From Paludibacteraceae bacterium (GTDB taxonomy: Bacteria > Bacteroidota > Bacteroidia > Bacteroidales > Paludibacteraceae), in contig JAFVDX010000009.1 of assembly GCA_017478225.1 (NCBI GenBank), positions 186,001 to 250,000 on the forward strand: a stretch of DNA of 64,000 bases, in the 5' to 3' direction. A program made the position numbers and the translations under genes. The notes under the pieces are model-generated. The model made no database searches, was not told the origin of the DNA, and worked only from the letters and a program-made list of their open reading frames with translations. Positions 28,062 through 38,400 of the stretch are shown here, one piece after another (positions within the stretch are counted from its first letter, which is position 1; each line of letters starts with the position of its first letter).

Positions 28062-30002
28062 TTAATAGATTAAAAATTTATGATTGTTTTGGATAATTAT
28101 TCCTTTGTAATCACTATCAACTTCTATGCCTAATATGTTATACATGGGTAAATTAGTGTTGAGTTTTATCTCTATATTATCAAGCGCGTCGTTATCTTGT
28201 TTGTCATCATCTTGAGGCGTATTATCCCCAGGTTTGTCAGACTGCTCAACAGCCCATGTAACATCGTCAATATAATAAACCACTGCACCTGCACCTCCGT
28301 TAGGACCTTTGTATCTAAAAGCAATATGGAACACATCTGAGATATTTGTTTGTCCTGTCAAGTCAATACTAAATGGAATCCAAACAAGATTTTCATCGCT
28401 TGTTTGTGGTATTTCTATATTAAGATTTTGCCAATAAACATCTGTAGTATTTGTGGCATCAACATAATATATTTCAAGACTTGTCGGGCATAATGTGTCA
28501 GGTAGGTTTTCTCCCATAACGCTAAAAGTAAAGACCTTCTTTGTGGCATTCTTATAGTCTAATGGGGGAGTAACGAGCCACATTTGCCATGTACTGGTGC
28601 TATCTTTTTGGTATTGGTAGGAAGTGGCTTTTGCATATCGTTCTGTGCCTTGTGTGTTAGGTGATATGTTTTCGTCGAATCCCCACCACGGACGCTGTTT
28701 TGCATCTGCTACATTCTGCCAGCCTTTTACTTGTAGTGTCTTGTTGTGTATGGCATAATCAAATCTTTCTTCCATTTGCTTTAGAGGATTGGACTCGTCC
28801 CAACTGAAGTCGGTTGCCCAATCTACCGTTTCTGGAGTGGCCTGAGTGGCTGTGCCCTCTAAAAAGAGAACCACATCATCTCCTCCTTGAGTAGAAATAG
28901 TCAGTTGTGATTTATATTCTCCTTCTTCTTGAGGGTAGAAAGTGATGGTTATGGTGCTTTCTGTATTTTTTGCTATCATTCCGCTGCTAACTACAAAACC
29001 ATATCCCTCTAAATGAGTTATTTTTAGTTCGATATTGTCAGTACAATTCTCACTTTTTATGGTCAAGTTCTGAGTCTGCTGTTGACCTGCTATTGAAGTA
29101 AATTTATTAAGTTTGTCGGGAGAAACAAATATAGTCGGTTTTTTGCTTTTGTCTATTGCCGTGCCATGTAGAGGTATAGTGCCGTTGAGTTCGGGGTTAG
29201 AAGAGTTGTCAATATTGAGCATTGCAGAGTGGTTGCCTGCTACGGTGGGCAAATAAGTAATAGTAACTTGACTATCACCATTTTCAATTTTGTTGGCAGA
29301 CAGGGTGAAGTATTTAGCGTCAGTACCTGTTATATAAAGCGAAGTGGGCGAAGTAAGGTTGGCTTGTGAAAATTGTATTTGCGGGAAAGAAATTGCTTTA
29401 TTGATTTCGGTTGTAATTGTTGGTAATGACTTTGGGGTAAAATTCAAATACGCTTCTTTGCTCTCAATCTTATGGAAACTCATATTATCAAGCAAGACCA
29501 ACATTCCTTTTCCAAGCGAGATTCGAAAATGGAAATAGTGCGCATTTGCGGGCATTTTGGTCCGTATGGTTATTGTCTGCCAACTATTAGCATCAAGAAG
29601 TGAATCACACAGCAAAACAGAATCTTGCGCGCTTCTTCCCGATGGATAAACATCCCAATAGTGGTCGGTGCGAATGGCTGTTGATTTGGGGTTGCTGAGC
29701 ACTTTATAACATACCCTCACCTCAAACTCATCACCCGACATAAGTGATTGCACATCTACGGCTTGTTGTATCCAGTTGCTCGTTTGATTCAGTTCTACCG
29801 ACTCAAATGCCTGATTGCCTTCTAATTTGTTAGTCGTATTGAGTTTGCTTACAATACCCTGAACCGACCAACCTTCATACTCATAACCGAATAGTCCATT
29901 GCTTTTGGCCTGCTCAAAACCTGCATTTTGCAGCAACTCTGTTTCCTGCGCATTGGCAGAAAACAGGGCTGCAAAAAGGATAAAAATTAGTAGTTTCCTC
30001 AT
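28062..30002 (-). CDS. Secreted multi-domain protein with choice-of-anchor-like domains
   Basis: This 646-residue protein has a signal peptide (MRKLLIFILFAALFSANAQ). The N-terminal domain is carbohydrate-binding-like (ELLQNAGFEQ ... GYEYEGWSVQG; WQTITIRTKMPANAHYFHFRISL). Two Ig-like/choice-of-anchor-D type modules follow (residues about 190-385; FTLSANKIENGDSQVTITYLP), then a jellyroll domain (WWGFDENISPNTQ ... YYIDDVTWAVEQ), an Asp/Gln-rich linker and the tail MYNILGIEVDSDYKG ... HKFLIY. The tail resembles the fragment at the left end of the window. Its ATG overlaps the stop of the upstream gene (ATGA). Probably surface-located; ligand unknown. Confidence 0.78.
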   Translation of the reverse strand: MRKLLIFILFAALFSANAQETELLQNAGFEQAKSNGLFGYEYEGWSVQGIVSKLNTTNKLEGNQAFESVELNQTSNWIQQAVDVQSLMSGDEFEVRVCYKVLSNPKSTAIRTDHYWDVYPSGRSAQDSVLLCDSLLDANSWQTITIRTKMPANAHYFHFRISLGKGMLVLLDNMSFHKIESKEAYLNFTPKSLPTITTEINKAISFPQIQFSQANLTSPTSLYITGTDAKYFTLSANKIENGDSQVTITYLPTVAGNHSAMLNIDNSSNPELNGTIPLHGTAIDKSKKPTIFVSPDKLNKFTSIAGQQQTQNLTIKSENCTDNIELKITHLEGYGFVVSSGMIAKNTESTITITFYPQEEGEYKSQLTISTQGGDDVVLFLEGTATQATPETVDWATDFSWDESNPLKQMEERFDYAIHNKTLQVKGWQNVADAKQRPWWGFDENISPNTQGTERYAKATSYQYQKDSTSTWQMWLVTPPLDYKNATKKVFTFSVMGENLPDTLCPTSLEIYYVDATNTTDVYWQNLNIEIPQTSDENLVWIPFSIDLTGQTNISDVFHIAFRYKGPNGGAGAVVYYIDDVTWAVEQSDKPGDNTPQDDDKQDNDALDNIEIKLNTNLPMYNILGIEVDSDYKGIIIQNNHKFLIY

Positions 30003-31870
30003 TTAATAATTATTTTCTTTGTTTCTTTGCCTGACTTGATGATGTAAGCACCTGATTGTAAATTGTCTTTTGAGATTCTATTGCCTAAAATAGTATATAT
30101 CTCTATATTGTCAGAGTCAATCGTTAGTTGGTCAAGAGCAGTATCTACATCATTTATTCTATTAGTAAGGTCAGCAGATTTGCGCAACTGAATCATACCT
30201 GCAGAAGAACGAACAACGCCTACTAAATCTGCTTTCTTAGGTATATCCTCACCGATAATGTCGCAACCGGAAGAAATAGATATTGATGTCTCTTGAGAGT
30301 TTTGTTTGATGGTATAGTTGGCAGAAGTGAATGTGCCTTGCTCAACAAATTCAACTCCAGTTAGTTTTACTAATGCTGCACCATATTTGTCGGTATATGT
30401 CTTGATATCTTGAATAGAAACTGCAAATGGTTCTGGTTCTACATTTTGTGCAATTACTTGTGGTGCGTTGAATATCATTACTGCTGTCAGACCATTTACT
30501 TTCACTTGCTGCGTGGCATCGTCATTTGACCTGAGTAATACATCCAAATTGCCAATTTGGTCGCCTATTTGTAGTGATGATAATTCAAAGCCTGCTCCGT
30601 TGCTAAGTATTATTGCACCCGACTCATCTTGTACGCAAGCGTATTCGTATTCGAAATCATTGAATTTATATACTACCACCGAGTTGCCAAGTAAGCGTAC
30701 GATTTGGTCTAATTGTGCTTTTTCGCGCAGTTCGGCAATATTATTGGCAGCAAGTATTGTGTTCCATGCAATGTTTACAGACTGCGAAGTAGCACCTTCC
30801 GATGATATTTCGATAGCAGCATTTTGTGCACCAGGTGTATTAGGATTGATAGTAACAGTTACCTCAACGCCAGACACAGCAGCAGCGGCGCTAATTTCTG
30901 CGGGGCTTATAGATACCTCTGAGTGGGCAGAAGTAAGTTCGATTTTCTTGCTTAGGTCTTTACCTGTAACAGTGAATTTCACTTGTTTTTGTTCGCCCTG
31001 ACCAAGAATTCCTAAGTTATGTTGAGCGGCTGAAACCTCAATAGTAGGAATCTTATCATCGCTGCTGGCCGTCCAAAGATTGTTCCACTCGGTGCAAACT
31101 TTTATTTCGTCTATAAGCATGTTCTTGATAGTTGCTGTACCATTGAGAACAATTCCGCACATATTTACTGCGTCCTCGCTTTTCTTTGCGCCTTGTTGAA
31201 CTTCTGCGCCTGTCAGTGTGTCTTGAACACAAGTAACGGTGGCTGCGGGCTTATTGCCTTTCACGGGGTTTACATAAAGCAGCACCTCATCATTCTTGTC
31301 ACCATCTACATATTTATATTCTGCAACAATAAGATAAGTCTTGTCAAAACTATAGAGAGTAGGGGTGTATCGCAAGTAATTGGATCCATCGGTGCATTTG
31401 GCTATACCCAATCTAAATCCCTCACCATCATTGTATATATGTACTCTGGCAACATGATTTCCTGCTGTTTGCATAGCCTCGGTTTTTGACAATGCAAGAA
31501 AATAATTCTTGGTAGTTGTCAGGTCACTTGTCGGTTTAATCAATGCTGCCGCATAAATAGACCCAATAGAAGACATCTTCTTTTCTGCAAATCGTTTCAT
31601 GGCCTTACCGGTGCTACCTCCCCACTGAAGCATATTGCCTGCTCCTTGACTATAATTGTCGTAATTCAAAGAACCTTCTGCTATGGCAAATTCCTTACTG
31701 CCGTTTTTATACCAATTAGTCAGGTTGGCAGAATTAGCATCGTAAGTCTCGGTTGCTAACGCACCGTCCGTGGCTATTTGGAAACTCTCTTGAAGAAGTA
31801 CTTCAGCATTGATAGTAATGCCTGCTAAGGCAAATGCTGACATAAAGATAAAAGTAAAAATTCGTTTCAT
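29999..31870 (-). CDS. Secreted multi-domain protein with C-terminal sorting-like tail
   Basis: This 623-residue protein starts at the ATG at 31870 (MKRIFTFIFMSAFALAGITINA, signal peptide). An ATG at 31879 is possible but adds only MML. The first 260 residues look like a concanavalin/jellyroll domain (FFLALSKTEAMQTAGNHVARVHIYNDG). Then comes a pair of Ig-like modules (IEVSAAQHNLGILGQGEQ), an OB-fold-like segment (LRLLGNSVVVYKF-type; CVQDESGAIILSNG; YTDKYGAALVKLTGVEF), and the tail IEIYTILGNRISKDNLQSG. It is the first gene of the minus-strand operon, with a good promoter at 31909. Function unknown; surface exposure is inferred. Confidence 0.78.
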   Translation of the reverse strand: MKRIFTFIFMSAFALAGITINAEVLLQESFQIATDGALATETYDANSANLTNWYKNGSKEFAIAEGSLNYDNYSQGAGNMLQWGGSTGKAMKRFAEKKMSSIGSIYAAALIKPTSDLTTTKNYFLALSKTEAMQTAGNHVARVHIYNDGEGFRLGIAKCTDGSNYLRYTPTLYSFDKTYLIVAEYKYVDGDKNDEVLLYVNPVKGNKPAATVTCVQDTLTGAEVQQGAKKSEDAVNMCGIVLNGTATIKNMLIDEIKVCTEWNNLWTASSDDKIPTIEVSAAQHNLGILGQGEQKQVKFTVTGKDLSKKIELTSAHSEVSISPAEISAAAAVSGVEVTVTINPNTPGAQNAAIEISSEGATSQSVNIAWNTILAANNIAELREKAQLDQIVRLLGNSVVVYKFNDFEYEYACVQDESGAIILSNGAGFELSSLQIGDQIGNLDVLLRSNDDATQQVKVNGLTAVMIFNAPQVIAQNVEPEPFAVSIQDIKTYTDKYGAALVKLTGVEFVEQGTFTSANYTIKQNSQETSISISSGCDIIGEDIPKKADLVGVVRSSAGMIQLRKSADLTNRINDVDTALDQLTIDSDNIEIYTILGNRISKDNLQSGAYIIKSGKETKKIIIK

Positions 31871-31908
31871 AAGCATCATATTTTTAGGTTCAACATAAAT
31901 TTCAGCGG

Positions 31909-31940
31909 CAAAGTTATGGAAAATAATTTATTATACCAAA
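31909..31940 (-). promoter_or_regulatory. Promoter for the secreted-protein/PepSY operon
   Basis: On the minus strand TTTG (31940-31937), a 20-nt spacer and TAACTTTG (31916-31909) stand 39 bp before the ATG at 31870. Confidence 0.75.
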
Positions 31941-31969
31941 TTTGCAGTTCGCTTAGGACTTTAAATTTA

Positions 31970-33112
31970 TTATGGCAGTAAGTTGTATTGCTCATCGCTT
32001 ACTTCTTCCAACCATTCATTATAAGCGTCTTTTTGCACATTTGTTGTGTAAGCCAGATGTTGCATCCAAGAGTTTTTGGCGGCTCCATGCCAGTGCTTTA
32101 CTCCTTGAGGTATCTCAATCACTGCGCCTTCAATCAGTGGTATTGCTTTTTTACCCCATTCTTGATACCACCCCCTGCCATATACGCAAACCAGCACTTG
32201 GACAGCCCCATGATGTATATGCCAATGATTACGGCAACCGGGCTCAAAGGTAACATTGCTCACACCTGCTTGCATTGGATGTAGATAACTATTGCCGGTG
32301 AAGTATTGAGCATAATTTACATTAGGTTGACCCTTGGGCCAATATGATTTCAGGTCAACGCAATTTCTTGATTTTAGGAATATCTCATCGTCAGTACCAA
32401 GCAATTCACTAATGGCTTTGCTTGCGCGCAGTGCTTCCTCCCTGCCTACATTTTTATATAGTGATTGCGGTATTGCAAGCAGTTGCTTGTCTGTCAGCCC
32501 CATGTTCCGAGCACCAAGAACATGTGCTTTGAGTTGGGGCTGAACTCCATCTAAACCTGCAAGAGCACTTACTGTTACAAGTTCACGATCGGCGTATGTC
32601 AAGTTGTCTCGAGCAAATATATCTCCAAACAAATGTGCTTTCAGATAATAATCTGTGGCAGGAGCAAACGAATAATTAAATGGTTTGCCCGTCAGCATTG
32701 TTTGTACCTTTGTACCTTCTTCAAGAGCATTAAAATTGTCTGGTAACGCAGTGGCATCCTGCCCTTCTAATGTAGAAATGCTAACTGAGTCTATATTCCG
32801 ATGGTCAATTACTTCAGAGAGCACGCCAAGAGCATTAAGACTTCTTGGGAATCCTGTATAAGCGTATAATTGCGACAATGCTTCTTTGATTTGACTGATT
32901 GTAAGTCCGCTATCAAGGCCCTTGTTGATAGCCTCTTCTAATCGCTCAAGGTCGCCTTGGGCTTCTAAACATGCAATAGCAGACATTGATGATGCCTGTT
33001 CTTCGGTAAATGTGAGTTTTGTCATATCTTTTGATTCTTTAGGTTGATTTTTCTGACAACTTGTTAACATGCCCAATAGCGGAATGAGAACATAACATAA
33101 GATTCGTTTCAT
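31970..33112 (-). CDS. Carboxymuconolactone decarboxylase-cupin fusion lipoprotein
   Basis: The ATG at 33112 yields a lipoprotein signal (MKRILCYVLIPLLGMLTSC, lipidated Cys at residue 19). Upstream in-frame codons cross the promoter and are rejected. Two CMD/AhpD-like helical modules follow: GLTISQIKEALSQLYAYTGFPRSL, then LTYADRELVTVSALAGLDG and QLKAHVLGARNMGL. Neither module has the CxxC of AhpD peroxidases. The C-terminal cupin has the metal set HWHIHHGAVQVLVCV ... GAVIEIPQGVKHWHGAA. At 380 residues it is a complete fusion. Related fusions act on small aromatic or lactone compounds, but being tethered to the envelope is notable. It stands alone with its own promoter. Confidence 0.85.
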   Translation of the reverse strand: MKRILCYVLIPLLGMLTSCQKNQPKESKDMTKLTFTEEQASSMSAIACLEAQGDLERLEEAINKGLDSGLTISQIKEALSQLYAYTGFPRSLNALGVLSEVIDHRNIDSVSISTLEGQDATALPDNFNALEEGTKVQTMLTGKPFNYSFAPATDYYLKAHLFGDIFARDNLTYADRELVTVSALAGLDGVQPQLKAHVLGARNMGLTDKQLLAIPQSLYKNVGREEALRASKAISELLGTDDEIFLKSRNCVDLKSYWPKGQPNVNYAQYFTGNSYLHPMQAGVSNVTFEPGCRNHWHIHHGAVQVLVCVYGRGWYQEWGKKAIPLIEGAVIEIPQGVKHWHGAAKNSWMQHLAYTTNVQKDAYNEWLEEVSDEQYNLLP

Positions 33113-33137
33113 AGCTGTATGATTTTTAATTACTCTA

Positions 33138-33169
33138 CAAAAGTATAGTAAAATTTTCATATACGCAAA
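33138..33169 (-). promoter_or_regulatory. Promoter for the CMD-cupin gene
   Basis: TTTG (33169-33166), 20 nt and TACTTTTG (33145-33138) on the minus strand, 26 bp before the ATG at 33112. Confidence 0.75.
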
Positions 33170-33277
33170 TCGTCTTTCCCTAAAAAAGATGACTGATAAA
33201 AGTCAAATTTTTTAGAGAAACACAAAATGGTCAGTACAAAAATATATGAATCCGAAATAGTATGGTAACATTCATTG

Positions 33278-34060
33278 CTACGACCCTCTCACCGCCCGTA
33301 CTATCTGCTTCTCCCCCTCGCTGATTGCGCCGCTGTAACTGACCGCACCTTCTTCAGCCGCTTGCATTGCCGATGCCTGCAAAGTAGCAATCCACTCTTC
33401 AGAGGCACTGCGCGAACATTCAATAGCCTGCCGCTGCGGGTAGTCAAGCAGGAAAAGATTGCCCAAGGCGGTGAAGGTCAGACCTTCAACTTGCAGTTCA
33501 CGGCCCAAACGGAACAAATCGGGGTTAAGCCTACGCAGCATCGCACGGCGTGGGTTGTCGTGGATATAGGCAATCATAGCATCCAACTGCCCCTTGCGTG
33601 ATAAGGTACGGATGAAAGGAGCGGAGAAAAGCGGCTGTTTGAAGTTATTGAGCAGCGGCTGTCGATATATCTCGGCAGATGGCATCTGCCGATTTATATC
33701 AACGGCTTTGTTTAGCTCAATGCCGACTGTTGCTTTAGCCGCTGCCATTTGTTTCCAGCCTTGCCGCATGCCGCGCGCAATCTCTTTCACGGGAATGCCG
33801 CAGTCTTCCGTAATCCATATCAGCACATGGATATGGTCGGGCATCAATTGTTTGGCAAGCAGCCGACAATAGGGGCGACGATTCGTCAGCGCATTCAAAT
33901 CTTCAGAAATAGCCTTCCCTAATGCATTATGTATCATTCGCGCCTCACCATTTGTCATCTGCAATTCTCCAAATATCGGCTCACGATCATGGATAACAAA
34001 AGTGAGGTGATAAATCCCCTCTCCCTTGAAAATTTCTTTATGCCGCTTCCATGTGAACAT
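33278..34060 (-). CDS. RAYT-type (REP-associated, IS200-like Y1) transposase, probably truncated
   Basis: This 260-residue protein belongs to the Y1/HUH transposase superfamily, in the domesticated REP-associated group. It has the metal-binding HUH pair in MPDHIHVLIW (about residue 75) and the candidate nucleophile tyrosine in AYIHDNPRRAM (about residue 170). The C-terminal part reaches ISEGEKQIVRAVRGS and stops. Bacteroides relatives that I know of continue for several dozen residues after 'SPGEK', so a C-terminal truncation is likely. Its base composition (GC-richer than its neighbours) suggests separate origin. No complete IS ends are visible. Upstream are 363 bp with no gene but a perfect 14-bp palindrome at 34242. 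Confidence 0.78.
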   Translation of the reverse strand: MFTWKRHKEIFKGEGIYHLTFVIHDREPIFGELQMTNGEARMIHNALGKAISEDLNALTNRRPYCRLLAKQLMPDHIHVLIWITEDCGIPVKEIARGMRQGWKQMAAAKATVGIELNKAVDINRQMPSAEIYRQPLLNNFKQPLFSAPFIRTLSRKGQLDAMIAYIHDNPRRAMLRRLNPDLFRLGRELQVEGLTFTALGNLFLLDYPQRQAIECSRSASEEWIATLQASAMQAAEEGAVSYSGAISEGEKQIVRAVRGS

Positions 34061-34241
34061 CTTGATTCTGTTTTTTATTTATCGCCGCTCTACTCCATGC
34101 TTTTGGCGTTTGTCTTTAGTCCTTGCTGTTTAATTTCTTTAGCTTTCTGTTAAAAGGAATAAGTCCTAACTCCTTGACAGAATCACTTTCCGCACAGCCG
34201 ATTATTTCAAATTGCCATGGACAATTATTTATATGTTATTG

Positions 34242-34255
34242 CGTTGCGCAACGCT
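34242..34255. repeat. Perfect 14-bp palindrome in the gene-free stretch 34061-34423
   Basis: GCGTTGCGCAACGC reads the same on both strands and is followed by TTTGCGCGG, another partial copy of the arm. It sits 182 bp upstream of the RAYT gene in an otherwise AT-rich 363-bp region where I see no reading frame, RNA gene or other signal. It could be a REP-like remnant or a protein-binding site. Confidence 0.4.
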
Positions 34256-34423
34256 TTGCGCGGTTATGTCATTTTTTTCGATTTAGCGTCTCAGAGAGGG
34301 ACGTTTATTATATTAGTTGCTTATTAGTCCTATCGTTGAACAATTTTGCTTGTAAAATTATTGCTTTTTCTGACATATACAAGGATTGTGCATGTCTTCA
34401 CGGCATGAAATGTCGAAAAACTA

Positions 34424-34455
34424 TTTGTCTATGTAAATAATAATATGTAATTTTG
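34424..34455 (+). promoter_or_regulatory. Promoter for the kinase-AAA-FHA-phosphatase cluster
   Basis: TTTG (34424-34427), exactly 20 nt and TAATTTTG (34448-34455) lie 82 bp before the first ATG at 34538. I find no other convincing promoter within the five following genes, whose gaps are 17, 2, 25 and -4 bp. Confidence 0.78.
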
Positions 34456-34537
34456 ACCGCCATTTTTAACAAAAACAGAATTGTTAAAACCATGAGTAAC
34501 ACATTCTGCATAGTAAACAACTTTCTATTTTTACGCT

Positions 34538-35464
34538 ATGGAAAATTATCAAAGTCAGCACCAGCAGCAACAGTCTGAGCAATATCGTCAGATAAGACAA
34601 AGTCAACAAGTAGGAGGCAAAAAATGCTTTCATTGTGGTGCGTCCATCACTCTTACGGCCGAGATATGTCCTGTTTGTGGCAGGCCGACCAACCCCAATA
34701 TTTGTACTTTTTGTGGTTCTCCGATGGATCCCGAAGACAAATTTTGCGGTGAGTGTGGCAATTCCAGAGATGGTATTGTTTGCCCCGATTGTGGAACTTT
34801 GAATTTCCGTTCGTTTTGTAGGAAATGTAACCACCCGCTCGACTATATGGCTAAGCAGGCTATTCAAGAAGCACAAAATGACCCTGTTTATAAGCGTATG
34901 TGCGAATTGCAGCAGCAGATGGTGCAACTGGAAAAACAGATTCTTGATAGTGCAGAATTGCTTGACTCGGAGGAAGCAGAAGAGCAAGTACAAGAATTGA
35001 GCGAACAAGATAAGGCTCTTGTTGATGAATATGAGCAGTTGCTCAATATGCTGCAAGGGAATACTATAGAGGCTAAGACAGAGACACCAAAGCAGCAAGT
35101 GGTTGCAGAACCCAAGAAAAAGGTGAAACTTAATGTCAACCTTGACCAGATGCGTCAGATTACCGAGGCATACAAAGAATGTACGAAGCAGATGAACGAA
35201 ATGATGCAAGACCTCGCCCCTGACCCGGGTATGACTCCGCAAATGCAACGCAATTATTATAGTGCAAGGAAATTGCCTATAGTTACTGTTACCCGCACAA
35301 AAGAGATAATACAGAAGCCTATAGAATGGATATGTAACTATTGCGGTTGTCATCATAGTCAGCCCTCGGAGTGTTGCGAACCGCAACTCGGTGGCACTTG
35401 GGTGTACGAAAATATTGAGGTGGAACGCATGATAACCTCTAAGCGTTGGGAATATGAAGAATAA
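34538..35464 (+). CDS. Multi-zinc-ribbon protein with coiled coil (cluster gene 1)
   Basis: This is a 308-residue soluble protein. A Gln-rich start (residues 1-27) is followed by three successive zinc-ribbon units built from CxxC pairs: C30/C33 with C44/C47, C55/C58 with C69/C72, and CPDC with CRKC up to about residue 95. A long acidic coiled coil (about 110-185, with 'QQQMVQLEKQIL' and 'EEAEEQVQELSEQ') and a Lys-rich link lead to a C-terminal fourth zinc site (ICNYCGCHHSQPSECCEP). It has no enzymatic motif, so an adaptor or scaffold role is inferred. Two other proteins in the cluster (the AAA+ and FHA proteins) also begin with zinc ribbons. It is the first gene after the cluster promoter. 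Confidence 0.8.
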   Translation: MENYQSQHQQQQSEQYRQIRQSQQVGGKKCFHCGASITLTAEICPVCGRPTNPNICTFCGSPMDPEDKFCGECGNSRDGIVCPDCGTLNFRSFCRKCNHPLDYMAKQAIQEAQNDPVYKRMCELQQQMVQLEKQILDSAELLDSEEAEEQVQELSEQDKALVDEYEQLLNMLQGNTIEAKTETPKQQVVAEPKKKVKLNVNLDQMRQITEAYKECTKQMNEMMQDLAPDPGMTPQMQRNYYSARKLPIVTVTRTKEIIQKPIEWICNYCGCHHSQPSECCEPQLGGTWVYENIEVERMITSKRWEYEE

Positions 35465-35481
35465 TACTAAAACAAAATATT

Positions 35482-38400
35482 ATGTCAGACAATACGATTC
35501 GACCTACAAACCTTAATAACAACGATGCGGACAAAACTATCCGTCCGCAGTCGCCGGTTTCAGATGCAGATAAGACTGTTCGCCCACAGATGCCTGTAGG
35601 CGGTGGTGCAGATAAGACTGTTCGCCCACAGATGCCCGTAGGCGGCGGTGCAGATAAGACCGTTCGCCCGCAAATGCCTCTTGGTGGTATGAGCGACAAA
35701 ACACAAAGAGTTCAACAAAAAGAAATACAGCAGATGAATGCTGCCAATGAGAAAGAGTATGTTATTGACGGCAAAAAATATAAGTTCGTCAAGTTCTTAT
35801 CTCAAGGCACCGGTGAAGGCGATATTATGCTCGTAGAATTAGGTGGCAATAAGTATGTGCTTAAACTATACTATGTTGGGCTTGAATTGCCAAACGCTAA
35901 CATATTGAAAGAAGTCAAGAAAACCGATGGAAAAGTAGGATTAGTAGGCTTGCTCAGTTATGGAAAATGGAAGAATCCTCATTCTGCCGAAGAGCGTTGC
36001 TATGAGTTGATGCAATATTGTGAAGGTGGAAGTTTGGCAGAATATCAGGTCAAGGGAGATGAAAATAAATTCAAGAAATTAGCAGTTATGATGGCAATGT
36101 GTATCAATGCATGTCATGAACATGGTTTTTTGCATTGTGATATCAAGCCTGCGAATTTTATGTTTGTTGACAAGGCTCAAACTCGTTTGGCACTTTGCGA
36201 TTTTGGAATTTCAATAGTATGCGACAACAAGGGCAGTGCTAAAAACATGTCAGATGCCCGAACAAGAATATATGCTGCACCTGAATTTTATTTTTCCGTG
36301 CCTGGTGCTGACGGCAGAGAGATATATAAAAGTAGCGATTTTTATTCTCTTGGTATGTCATTGCTTTGTTTGTGGATGGGTGAGAGTGCATTTAAGCAAC
36401 AAGAGGCAGAGTTGATGAAACTAAAGATTAGCGGCAAGTTGCCTTATCCGCCCGAACTGAGCGATCATACATTATGTCTTTTGCGAGCACTTACTACTGT
36501 GGATGCTGCTTCCCGACCTGAATTCAAACAAATAGTGGAGTGGGCAAAAGGTCAAAATCCGTTTGAACAATTTTCTGAGAAGAAAAAAGATATCCGTTCT
36601 AACTTCAATATTGTGTTTAATGCAGGTAAAGACCAAGTGGCTCATTCACCTGAAGAGTTAGCGGAGTTTATGTACAAAGACCAAACTCTGGCGCAAAAAT
36701 ACCTCTACAGCGGTAAAATCAGTAAGTGGCTGATTGATAATCTTCATCCTGAGTTGGAGATAGAGATGGAGGAGATTGTTGAGCAGAAATATCAGCATGA
36801 CAAGCAAGCCGGTGTTTATGCTGCATGTTATGTTCTTGACCCTGCCATGCCATATTATGATCTGAATGGAAATCCATGTACAACAGAGAAAGAGATAGCA
36901 TCGGCTATTGCTCATAATAGGAAAGCATATCAAGAGGCTCTCAAAAACAATGGTAATCTGTTGTATATTTTCCTTAAGTCGCAAGGGTTAGCACAACTCG
37001 CAAGCAAAGTGTGCAACAAACTCAATGACCCTAAGGCCAAAGACGAAGACCGACGCGAAGCCATTTCTCAACTAATTTTCACCCTTGATCCATCACAACC
37101 ATTTATTTATGAGTCTCTGAAATATGATAGTAATAATGATGAGATAATCACTCCTATCGAATGTAACACGATAACAGAAGTTGTGGATGCTGTTCGCGAA
37201 TATACTTCGTCTAATGATACTTGGGAAGATTTCACCAAACCCTCGTTCTTGCTATGGGTTGGGCATCGCGACAAAAGTGTTGTAGCCCGAATACAGCAAA
37301 TGTTAAGTGGTTATAGTCCTGACGATTCTGCTTATACCTATGGAGTTATTTATGGCTTACACCGCGGTATGAATTTCGACTTGGAGTGGAATCAAGACCA
37401 ATTGTACACCTATCAACATCTCGCACAATATATGAATATGATGATTGATAGCAGAGTAAATCCAGATAAATATAGTGAAGACGATAAAGAATCGCTTGAC
37501 AATTTCTATGACTATTTAAGTGACATGAAAGGTTCAAGGCTCTATTTCTACTTAAAGTCAAAAGGTACATACGATAAATGGATTGATTGGATAAACTATT
37601 GTTACGATACCGATTCCAAAGATAACAAAAAGAAAGCAGCACCTTATAATATGTGGATCGCTACTTACAAGTGTATCAAAGGAATGGGTATAGACCCTGT
37701 TTATTACACTGCGTCGGGTAAGCAACTCACTAAGCCTACTGATGCGAAGCGTTTGTCGAAAAAAGAGATTCATTTTGAGGCTTCCTCTGATCGTGGTTTG
37801 CAAGACTGGCTCACTGTATTCTATCAAGAAGACCCCGCACTTGATTTGTCAAAGAAATTCACCTTTGAAAAGAAGACGGTGCAATATGTAGAATATTTGG
37901 AATCACTTGGAGCGCAATATGACGAAATCAAAAGACACAAGCAGGCGTCCAAAATGGTAAAAGGTGCCATGTCTAAGGTTAAAAGAAAATATCGCGGTGC
38001 AGTTACAATACGCGTTCTTTTGGCATTGTTGTGTTTTGTTCCTTTGCTTGTACTTATCGCCACTCTGTGTGTGGTAGGTCTCCCATTCGAAGGGAATCCG
38101 CTTGAAGGACATTTCTGGGACTTTACATGGGTTGCTGCCGTTGTGCTGTTTATTCCAATTTGTTTTTTGACAGGGCTTGGTGGTAAACTTATAGGAGAAG
38201 GCATCATTTCCGCTATCATAGGAGCAATACTATATTGGATATTTTGGTTGTTGCTCAAGTTCCTTATACCTGTCGCACCATACGCTATTGCATTACTTCT
38301 GCTGCTCTTTGGAGTGATGATACTTGTTAAGTGCTACATCAAACTCCCGCTTAATCGTAAGTTGATGAAACAACTTACTGACGATTCGAGTTTTGAACAG

